Assembly (NCBI GenBank): GCA_964399955.1
Contig: CAYNST010000106.1
Coordinates: forward strand, 1-11,811
Direction of reading: 5' to 3'
Source: CAYNST01 sp964399955
GTDB taxonomy: Bacteria; Pseudomonadota; Gammaproteobacteria; Pseudomonadales; Cellvibrionaceae
Length of the DNA: 11,811 nucleotides
Within the stretch, counting starts at the first letter, position 1. Each line of letters opens with the position of its first letter. The translations under genes and the position numbers were made by a program. The notes beneath the pieces were generated by a model. That model had not been told where the DNA came from and searched no databases. It worked only from the letters and a program-made list of their open reading frames with translations. Positions 6,991 through 11,811 of the stretch are shown piece by piece.

Positions 6991-7007
6991 GTCAACTTAT
7001 GTGCCAA
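6991..7007 (-). promoter_or_regulatory. Candidate sigma-54 (RpoN) promoter for the flgB operon
   Basis: Read on the minus strand: TTGGCAC-ATAAG-TTGAC. The -24 box is a perfect TTGGCAC. The spacing puts the -12 box at TTGA where the consensus is TTGC, so one key base differs. Transcription would begin near 6980, giving a leader of about 70 nt before flgB. RpoN with an FlrC/FleR-type activator drives flgB operons in Vibrio and Pseudomonas, which makes the match reasonable. The -12 mismatch keeps this a candidate only. Confidence 0.45.
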
Positions 7008-7027
7008 CAAAAAAATTCATATTTTTC

Positions 7028-7033
7028 AAGGAG
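7028..7033 (+). promoter_or_regulatory. Ribosome binding site deciding the flgA TTG start
   Basis: AAGGAG followed by a 7-nt spacer and TTG at 7041: near-ideal strength and spacing. The only early in-frame ATG (7113) has no Shine-Dalgarno. This argues for the rare TTG start despite a long N-region ahead of the signal peptide core. Confidence 0.55.
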
Positions 7034-7040
7034 TTAACTT

Positions 7041-7838
7041 TTGCGAGCGGAAGAGGGGAAAGCCGGGCGGAAGTGCCCTCTTCCGCTACGGAAGTGCACA
7101 GCGCTGTTGCGAATGGTTGGGCGGACGGCTGGGCTGATGCTGCCAAGGTCTTGTCTGCTGGTCGCGGCCAGCACCGTCAGCGTCGCCGCACTGGGCGCGG
7201 CGCAACCGGCGGACTACGCACAGCAGGTGCAGCAACACGCCGAGCGGGAAATAGTGCGCTACGCCAAAAGCCGCGGCTGGGTCAACTATGAGTACACCGT
7301 TAACCCCTGGGTGCCCGCCGGCCAGCCGGAATGCCGGCAAGCGGTGGTGGTGGAACCTGCCAGCGAGAACGCCCGCCGGTGGGGACGCGTGCCCTACCTG
7401 ATCCGCTGTGTCGAGCCCCAGTGGGAGATTCGCGCACGAGCCGAGGTTTCTTTGACGGTGCCGGTGGTAACCGCACGCCGCAACATCAGCAAGGGCGAAA
7501 CACTCAATCACAGCACTCTGGTGTTGGCCAAAAGAGACCTCGCCCGTGTGCACGGCGACTTTGTCACCGACGCCCAGCAGCTGTCAGGCCAGCGCGCCCG
7601 CCGAGCGCTGCGCAGCGGCCAGGTGGTCAGCTTGAATCAGGCGGCCCCCCCGCTACTGGTGGAACGCGGCGACCAGGTGCTGATTCGCGTACGGGCCGGT
7701 GAAGTCCGCGCGTCCATGACCGGTGAAGCACTGCAAAACGGCAGCAAGGGGGAAGGCATACGCGTGCGCAACCACTCCTCGGGCAAGGTGATCACCGCCT
7801 GGGTAGCTGAAAAAGGCATAGTGGAGACGCGTTTTTAG
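7041..7838 (+). CDS. flgA: FlgA, periplasmic P-ring assembly chaperone
   Basis: 265 aa from TTG at 7041 (AAGGAG 7 nt upstream), or 241 aa from ATG at 7113, which lacks a ribosome binding site. A hydrophobic signal segment (LLVAASTVSVAALGAA) directs it to the periplasm. The C-terminal half is a SAF-like FlgA domain: VPVVTARRNISKGETLNHST, the LSGQRARRALRSGQVVSLNQ segment, and the terminal GEGIRVRNHSSGKVITAWVA followed by GIVETRF. FlgA keeps FlgI competent for P-ring assembly. It is divergent from flgB, as in enterics, but no flgM or flgN is beside it. Its TAG stop lies in an 8-bp inverted repeat and 10 nt before the second repeat copy. Confidence 0.93.
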   Translation: MRAEEGKAGRKCPLPLRKCTALLRMVGRTAGLMLPRSCLLVAASTVSVAALGAAQPADYAQQVQQHAEREIVRYAKSRGWVNYEYTVNPWVPAGQPECRQAVVVEPASENARRWGRVPYLIRCVEPQWEIRARAEVSLTVPVVTARRNISKGETLNHSTLVLAKRDLARVHGDFVTDAQQLSGQRARRALRSGQVVSLNQAAPPLLVERGDQVLIRVRAGEVRASMTGEALQNGSKGEGIRVRNHSSGKVITAWVAEKGIVETRF

Positions 7839-7856
7839 TTACATTCTGTGTAACTA
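7836..7856. repeat. 8-bp perfect inverted repeat overlapping the flgA stop codon
   Basis: TAGTTACA-TTCTG-TGTAACTA. The left arm includes the flgA TAG stop and the right arm is the first 8 bases of repeat copy 2. No T run follows, so it is not a classic terminator. It may reflect an insertion next to a similar sequence, or two element ends placed head to head. Confidence 0.45.
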
Positions 7857-7922
7857 TTCAGCTCAGGCCCAGATTCGCGCATAGCTGCGTTAAAAAAATG
7901 GTTATTTTCACGTGTAAACTCA
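7849..7922 (+). repeat. Second, shortened copy of the MITE-like element (copy 2)
   Basis: Starts TGTAACTATTCAGCTCA and matches the right end of copy 1 at 25 of the first 29 positions. The next stretch (CATAGCTGCGTTAAAAAA then TGGT) also matches, with one extra A. It then jumps directly to the conserved palindrome region (TATTT.CACGTGTAAACTCA), skipping the 73 nt that in copy 1 hold the three hairpins (737-809). After about 7922 the match fades and the opposite inverted repeat is not recognisable, so this is a partial copy. It lies in opposite orientation to copy 1 on the chromosome but in the same orientation relative to the gene before it. Confidence 0.7.
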
Positions 7923-7958
7923 AGCCTCGCCGCCCCTAATGCCACCAGCTATAAGCCG

Positions 7959-8450
7959 GTGTTGGCGTTCAGCATGATCCTGTTGATGGCACTTGCCGCG
8001 AGCTTTGCCGCATACGGCACACCCTTCACCCTGCGGGCAGGGGAATGGTTCATAGCCTTCAGCATGGCGGTGTTGGCGCTGTTGAAGCTGCAAAACATCG
8101 AAAGCTTCGCAACCATGTTCCTGAACTACGACCTCCTCGCTAAGCGCTGGGTGCCCTATGCCTACATTTACCCCTTTGCGGAAGGGCTGGCGGGCATACT
8201 GATGATTGGCGGCCTGCTCACCTGGCTGTCCGTGCCCGTGGCTCTGTTCATCGGCACCATTGGCGCGGTGTCGGTGTTCAAAGCGGTGTATCTTGATCGG
8301 CGGGAATTGAAGTGCGCCTGCGTCGGCGGGTCCAGCAACGTGCCTTTGGGTTTTGTGTCACTGACCGAGAACCTGATGATGATTGTTATGGGGGTTTGGA
8401 TGGGGCTTACTTCGCTGGGCGTTTTCACTGGGTTTGGGCACAGTGCATGA
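7959..8450 (+). CDS. MauE/DoxX-like redox-associated membrane protein, probably 5'-truncated
   Basis: 163 aa from GTG at 7959; ATG at 7974 is the other option. Neither has a good ribosome binding site. Four to five hydrophobic segments (about 1-20, 30-45, 70-88, 92-112, 135-155) make it an inner-membrane protein. The segments SFATMFLNYDLLAKR, YAYIYPFAEGLAG and LKCACVGGSSNVPLGFVSLT fit the MauE/DoxX-like family, in which the CxC pair (Cys119, Cys121) is thought to be redox-active or metal-linked. The same frame is open upstream (codons ATSYKP before the GTG) into the repeat, and family members, as I recall, often carry a similar KP-containing lead-in and a metal-binding domain before it. I infer that the 5' end was lost at the repeat. 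The substrate is unknown. Confidence 0.68.
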   Translation: MLAFSMILLMALAASFAAYGTPFTLRAGEWFIAFSMAVLALLKLQNIESFATMFLNYDLLAKRWVPYAYIYPFAEGLAGILMIGGLLTWLSVPVALFIGTIGAVSVFKAVYLDRRELKCACVGGSSNVPLGFVSLTENLMMIVMGVWMGLTSLGVFTGFGHSA

Positions 8451-8674
8451 GCACAAGCTCAGTGCGAAGATTATCGCTACAGCCAAGTTGTCCGCTATGT
8501 GAGCGCAAGCATTGGGGATGGAAAGGCGCCCCCGCGCGGTGGGCGCCAATCGGTAACCAGTAAATGGGAAAAACTGGAATTGAAGTAGCCTGTTACCGTT
8601 CAGCGCCCGGGGCTAAGAAGAGCCCCGGACGGCGCACCGCGGGCGAACAAACAATCTCCCGCGTCGCTTGTGGA
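8451..8674. other. Convergent intergenic region with four successive inverted repeats
   Basis: The 224 nt between the MauE-like gene (plus) and the lipoprotein gene (minus) contain no convincing gene. Four inverted repeats follow one another: GGCGCCC/GGGCGCC (8525-8547), CGGTAAC/GTTACCG (8551-8598), CCGGGGCT/AGCCCCGG (8607-8628) and CGCGGG/CCCGCG (8638-8663). All stems listed are perfect. None has a T run on either strand, so classic intrinsic termination is not shown. The likely role is transcript-end structure for the two converging genes. Confidence 0.45.
8607..8628. terminator. Strongest hairpin between convergent genes, possible bidirectional terminator
   Basis: Perfect 8-bp GC-rich stem CCGGGGCT / AGCCCCGG with a 6-nt loop (AAGAAG). 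It is placed downstream of both the MauE-like gene and the lipoprotein gene. It lacks the U tract expected of an intrinsic terminator on both strands, so it is called on position and stem strength only. Confidence 0.35.
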
Positions 8675-9244
8675 TCAATCCTCGCAAAGCAAGGATTCAA
8701 CTTCGGCTTGAGAAACTGGCGATGGTGGCGCTAAAACAGAGACAGGATTCGCTTCGGTTGACTCTATGGGAACCAAAAGAGCGCCGTCCTGAACATCGTA
8801 ATACGCATAGTAGGTCCACGCAAAGGTCAAGGTTCCACCTGTCTCGGTTGTCGTGGTGACCGACTCGCCAAGGTGGTAAAAGCTGCCGTCGGGCATTTTC
8901 TCCATAGTGTATTCACTGCGTTTGATGTAGCAATTGGCGTATGTACCGTTGCGCGTGGCAAAGCTATCACCCTGATAATCGTACTCAATATGTCTGCCGT
9001 CTTCGGTGATGCGCAGGTAAAATTCGTTGACCGCCCAGATATCTCCGTTCGGCCCAATGATCTCGTTCTCCACATACCACTCGCCCGCAATGTCTTCAAT
9101 ATCCAAGTCGTTAACACTGGGTATGCCGTGAAAAACGCGGGGCACTTCTGCTGCATCGCTGAACTCGTCGCTGGCGCCGCAGCCAATAAGAAATGCGCCA
9201 ATTGCTCCTGCTGTGACTGATTTCAAGTTAATCATCTTTGCCAT
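8675..9244 (-). CDS. Hypothetical outer-surface or periplasmic lipoprotein, possibly lipocalin-like
   Basis: 189 aa. A short positively charged start and hydrophobic core end in the lipobox L-I-G-C (Cys22), predicting a lipoprotein. The mature part is acidic and rich in alternating polar and aromatic residues, as in beta structure. DIAGEWYVENE (about 51-61) resembles the GxW motif opening lipocalin-type barrels, and NEFYLRITEDGRHIEYDYQG could be its next strands; this is a loose resemblance. Two further cysteines (105, 187) might form a disulphide. The start at 9244 or at Met4 (9235) cannot be decided; AGG-rich sequence lies before both. No flagellar link is seen, and I do not recognise the family. 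Confidence 0.7.
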   Translation of the reverse strand: MAKMINLKSVTAGAIGAFLIGCGASDEFSDAAEVPRVFHGIPSVNDLDIEDIAGEWYVENEIIGPNGDIWAVNEFYLRITEDGRHIEYDYQGDSFATRNGTYANCYIKRSEYTMEKMPDGSFYHLGESVTTTTETGGTLTFAWTYYAYYDVQDGALLVPIESTEANPVSVLAPPSPVSQAEVESLLCED

Positions 9245-9377
9245 CCTGCCTAATCCTTAATTGAGTTGAGTTCCGCCCCAAGGCCGCATTCTGCGGCGCG
9301 AGCGTTACGACTTTGCGCGGATGGGATGGTTCCGCGTTCTGTATATCGGCCGCTTGATGGGTGCGCGTGCATAGCAG
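9245..9377. other. Upstream region of the lipoprotein gene, running into the assembly gap
   Basis: This 133-nt stretch holds no supported gene. It contains a perfect short hairpin GCCGCA-TTC-TGCGGC (9283-9297) and a second inverted repeat CGCGGA/TCCGCG with a 9-nt loop (9316-9336). A short plus-strand frame ending at TAG (9371-9373) is open for about 33 codons but has no good start or family signal. The lipoprotein promoter should lie here on the minus strand; I could not pick out clear -35/-10 boxes. Confidence 0.35.
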
Positions 9378-9477
9378 NNNNNNNNNNNNNNNNNNNNNNN
9401 NNNNNNNNNNNNNNNNNNNNNNNNNNNNNNNNNNNNNNNNNNNNNNNNNNNNNNNNNNNNNNNNNNNNNNNNNNNNN
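9378..9477. other. Assembly gap of 100 N
   Basis: Exactly 100 unknown bases, the usual placeholder for a scaffold gap of unknown size. The tldD-like gene on its right lacks roughly 80-100 N-terminal residues, more than 100 bases could encode together with a start region. The true gap is therefore probably larger, and adjacency of the two sides depends on the scaffolding. Confidence 0.95.
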
Positions 9478-9478
9478 C

Positions 9479-10618
9479 AATGCCAGGGCCATGCAGCTGT
9501 TCGGCGGTCAAAGCCTGCCGCTGCCTCGGGAAGCTTACCAAGGTGATCATGTGATCGCCTGTAAAGCAAATTGGTCTTCGGAGCAGCTGATCGAGTGGCT
9601 GCAGTCTGTAATCGATCTAGCCCGCAGCCGCTACAGCAAAGTAGCCTCGGTCACTGCGGTGGCAGCGGATGAGTATCACCATAAACGTGTTCAAAATAGC
9701 TTCGGCGCCCAGGTTTCCAATGATATCTCTCGTGCCATGGTGTATCTGCTGTTGACGGTCAAAGACCAGGATGACAAGCCGGTCGAACTGATGCAGACCA
9801 TCAGCGGTAAAGGCAGTTTTGGTGACCTCGACCTGTCAATGGCGTCGGTGGAATCTCAGTTAGACAAGCTTTATCAGCATCTATTGGCCAAGCGCGAGGC
9901 CGTGCACGCCAAAGGTGGCCTGCAGACGGTTGTGCTGGCGCCTGATCTGGCGGGTATTCTGGCGCATGAAGCGATGGGTCATCCCTGCGAGGCCGATCTG
10001 GTTCTGGGCGGTGCGGTGACTGGGGACATGCGCGGGCAGCGGGTTGCAAGTGACTTAATTACCATGGTTGATTATGCCCACAGTTACAAGGGTGTGGAGC
10101 TTGCTGTACCGGTTTATGCCGATGACGAAGGCACGCCGGCGCGGGACGCGATATTGATCAGAGACGGCATGCTGACCGACTTCATGCACAACCGGGAAAC
10201 CGCATCGCGTTTCGGTGATGCAGTCACTGGCAACGCACGCGCCTACGCACCTGACGATGAGCCGCTGATACGCATGCGCAACACGGCAATTTTGCCAGGA
10301 ATCAGCAAGCTTGAGCAGATGATTGCCGAAGTTGAAGACGGCTACTACCTGATGAAAACCGGTAACGGTCAGGCCGATACCACCACCGAGTTCATGTTCG
10401 GCATTCAGCTGGGCTACGAGATCAAAAACGGCAAGCTCGGTCGCGCCATCAAGGACACCACTTTATCCGGCTCCGCCATTAAAATGCTGCAGTCGGTGGA
10501 TGCCGTGTCTGACGACATGCGTTGGAGCGTTCCCGGCTACTGCGGTAAAAAACAACCGATGGTGGTATCGATGGGTGGTCCGGCTATTCGGGCCAAAGCA
10601 CAGCTGGGGGGGGAATAA
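9479..10618 (+). CDS. tldD: TldD-like metalloprotease subunit, 5' end lost in assembly gap
   Basis: 379 C-terminal residues are visible; TldD proteins are usually about 450-480. The zinc-site motif HExxxH is intact as HEAMGH (9965-9982), followed by PCEADLVLGG. The downstream blocks YADDEGTPARDAILIRDGML, GNARAYAPDDEPLIRMRNT, GYYLMKTGNGQADTTTEFMF and the end CGKKQPMVVSMGGPAIR are characteristic. The C-terminal form looks more like the non-enteric TldD clade than E. coli TldD. With TldE it forms a cytosolic heteromeric protease that degrades unfolded peptides and, in E. coli, trims microcin B17 and CcdA. The stop overlaps the next start by 1 nt (TAATG). An 8-G run (10606-10613) sits just before the stop. 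Confidence 0.9.
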   Translation, partial: NARAMQLFGGQSLPLPREAYQGDHVIACKANWSSEQLIEWLQSVIDLARSRYSKVASVTAVAADEYHHKRVQNSFGAQVSNDISRAMVYLLLTVKDQDDKPVELMQTISGKGSFGDLDLSMASVESQLDKLYQHLLAKREAVHAKGGLQTVVLAPDLAGILAHEAMGHPCEADLVLGGAVTGDMRGQRVASDLITMVDYAHSYKGVELAVPVYADDEGTPARDAILIRDGMLTDFMHNRETASRFGDAVTGNARAYAPDDEPLIRMRNTAILPGISKLEQMIAEVEDGYYLMKTGNGQADTTTEFMFGIQLGYEIKNGKLGRAIKDTTLSGSAIKMLQSVDAVSDDMRWSVPGYCGKKQPMVVSMGGPAIRAKAQLGGE

Positions 10619-11085
10619 TGCGGGCACAAGCGAAAGCCGTTATGGGGGCACTGACCCGCGCTGGATTTGATGACGCTCGGGTGACCATTACGGAGAAAGA
10701 TGTCAACGAACTCAGTATTGCCCACAACCATATCAGCCTGATGCGCACTACACAGAGCCAGTCGTTGGCACTAATGGCCGTTCAGGCTGGTCGACGAGCC
10801 ACCACGTCGGTATCAAGTTTAGAAGAGTCTGTCATTGAGCAGGCCACTGTAAATCTCAGGCGTGACGTGATGAGGTCGCCGCAAGATGAGGCATACGCCG
10901 TTGCCCCGAACCAGACGGGCAGCTTCGTAAAAGGTCCGCAATCTGTTGATCCAGCCGCACTAGCGGCCAGTGCCAAAACTCTTCTGGAGATCCGCAGGGC
11001 CCAGTACCCAAGCTTCCAGATCGAAGAATGCGCCATAAAGCATACGCGGTTAAGAACCGTTCTGGTTACCCACAAACGGAACTGA
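10618..11085 (+). CDS. tldE: TldE/PmbA-like protein, N-terminal part ending at a frameshift
   Basis: 155 aa as read. Residues 1-151 fit the TldE/PmbA N-terminal domain (MRAQAKAVMGALTRAGFDDA, then ITEKDVNELSIAHNHISLMR). The frame then gives four unrelated residues and stops at TGA 11083-11085. The +1 frame continues the protein directly from 11072, so this is half of one gene, not a complete short one. The start ATG shares its A with the tldD stop (TAATG), and the preceding G run may serve as ribosome binding site, so translation is coupled to tldD. TldE is the non-catalytic partner that lacks the HExxxH zinc site and helps form the TldD/E chamber. Confidence 0.82.
   Translation: MRAQAKAVMGALTRAGFDDARVTITEKDVNELSIAHNHISLMRTTQSQSLALMAVQAGRRATTSVSSLEESVIEQATVNLRRDVMRSPQDEAYAVAPNQTGSFVKGPQSVDPAALAASAKTLLEIRRAQYPSFQIEECAIKHTRLRTVLVTHKRN
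11068..11072 (+). other. Single-base frameshift site in tldE
   Basis: The first half reads ACC (11068-11070) in frame 1; the family sequence resumes at ACA (11072) one base later. One C too many in the run CCC (11069-11071) explains it: removing it joins VLVT to TNGTEL cleanly. A sequencing or assembly error, or a real inactivating indel, are both possible. The tract is too short and lacks the context of known programmed +1 sites. Confidence 0.75.
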
Positions 11086-11811
11086 ACTGGTTTCGTCTGT
11101 GGGCAGCTATGGCGTGACAATTATGGGATCAAGCCAAGACGAGCACGGCAGCAGTTCGTTTACCTACGTCAGCGGCGAACTGGACACTCTGCCGGATCGG
11201 CTGACGGACGTGCTCGGCATCGGCCAGATGATGAGCAACAGCGCGCAGGGCACCCGGGCCGAGATGGTGGGCGATAAGTTTACCGGAGACGTTGTGCTGA
11301 TGCCGATGGCGGTTGTGGACCTAATCGGTTGGCTGTTAGGTCAGTTTGGTGACCATGCGCTGATCAGCCAGACTTCCACCTACCAAAATGCGGTGGGCAA
11401 TAAGATTGCTGCCCCCTCACTGTCAATACGTAATCATCCTCAGGGCGCCGGCCAGACGCCGTTTGATGCCGAAGGCTTTGTTGTGAGGCCGGTAACCCTG
11501 ATCGACTCCGGCCGCTTGATCTGCCAACTGCCAACTTACTACGGCAGTCGCAAGCTCGGCATTGCGCATACGCCGGTGGGTGATAGCTGGAGTATTGATG
11601 CAGGTGACGTCAGCCGGGTAGATATGCAGGCAAGTGTCAGGCGCGGGGCTCTGGTTGGCCGCCTGTCCATGGGGACTCCGGCACCGAACGGTGATTTTTC
11701 CGGGGTTATTAAAAACAGCTTCTTGCTGGAAAACGGCCAACGCACCAAGGCCCTGTCAGAGACAATGATCACTGGCAACGTCGCCCAGATGCTCAAAGAC
11801 ATCCAAGACAT
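11072..11811 (+). CDS. tldE: TldE/PmbA-like protein, C-terminal part in the shifted frame, cut by window end
   Basis: Open without a stop from the frameshift to the window edge (246 complete codons). Begins TNGTELVSSVGSYGVTIMGS, continuing the N-terminal half in register. Family blocks include GDKFTGDVVLMPMAVVDLIG, then STYQNAVGNKIAAPSLSIRN, LPTYYGSRKLGIAHTP and the TldE/PmbA C-terminal mark APNGDFSGVIKNSFLLENG. A gene caller treating it as separate would probably start at ATG 11123, which has no clear ribosome binding site. The two parts give about 397 residues so far, against 440-450 for the family, so about 45-50 residues lie beyond the window. Confidence 0.82.

Noticed and set aside
6986..7291. 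Plus-strand 101-aa frame overlapping the start of flgA
   Set aside because: Different frame from flgA, low-complexity Arg/Gly-rich end, no family signal; flgA explains this region.
8551..8598. Integron attC-like site (CGGTAAC...GTTACCG)
   Set aside because: The arms do not fit the RYYYAAC / GTTRRRY core sites and there is no integrase or cassette structure.
9270..9373. Short plus-strand frame ending at TAG just before the gap
   Set aside because: About 33 codons, no usable start, bounded by a stop upstream and overlapping two inverted repeats; no family signal.
1..11811. CRISPR array, tRNA, rRNA or phage/IS genes
   Set aside because: No evenly spaced direct repeats, no cloverleaf or rRNA signature, and no transposase or integrase reading frame was seen on either strand.

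Overview
The window is gammaproteobacterial chromosome, most like a marine or aquatic polar-flagellate lineage. The reasons are the flgBCDEFGHIJK gene order with a divergent flgA, the presence of both P-ring and L-ring genes (Gram-negative envelope), and a sigma-54-like element in front of flgB. A more exact placement cannot be made from sequence reading alone. A run of exactly 100 N at 9378-9477 shows this is a draft scaffold or binned genome, so the two sides of the gap need not be separated by exactly 100 bases.

Positions 1-6909 (minus strand) hold an almost unbroken flagellar basal-body and hook operon, transcribed flgB, flgC, flgD, flgE, flgF, flgG, flgH, flgI, flgJ, flgK. Most junctions are 4-nt overlaps or gaps of 8-25 nt, so the genes are probably co-transcribed and translationally coupled. 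They encode the proximal rod (FlgB, FlgC, FlgF), distal rod (FlgG), hook and hook cap (FlgE, FlgD), the L- and P-rings (FlgH, FlgI), a rod-cap protein (FlgJ) and the first hook-filament junction protein (FlgK, cut by the window edge). FlgJ has only the rod-binding domain and lacks the muramidase domain typical of enteric FlgJ. The one wide gap in the operon, 289 nt between flgI and flgJ, is mostly filled by a roughly 196-bp non-coding element. It has imperfect terminal inverted repeats, a 14-bp palindrome and three back-to-back perfect hairpins.

Positions 6910-7838 hold the divergent control region and flgA (plus strand), which encodes the P-ring assembly chaperone. Directly after flgA lies a second, incomplete copy of the same element, lacking the hairpin block. 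Both copies present the same end to the stop codon of the gene before them, flgI in one case and flgA in the other.

Positions 7959-9244 hold a MauE/DoxX-like membrane protein gene that seems to have lost its 5' end at the repeat. It converges on an orphan lipoprotein gene across an intergenic stretch rich in inverted repeats. The flgM/flgN genes often found next to flgA are not seen.

Positions 9478-11811 (plus strand) hold a tldD-like gene whose start is lost in the gap, followed with a 1-nt overlap by a tldE/pmbA-like gene. Together these would form a TldD/TldE heteromeric metalloprotease. The tldE reading frame is broken by a single-base shift near 11069-11071 and then runs off the window.
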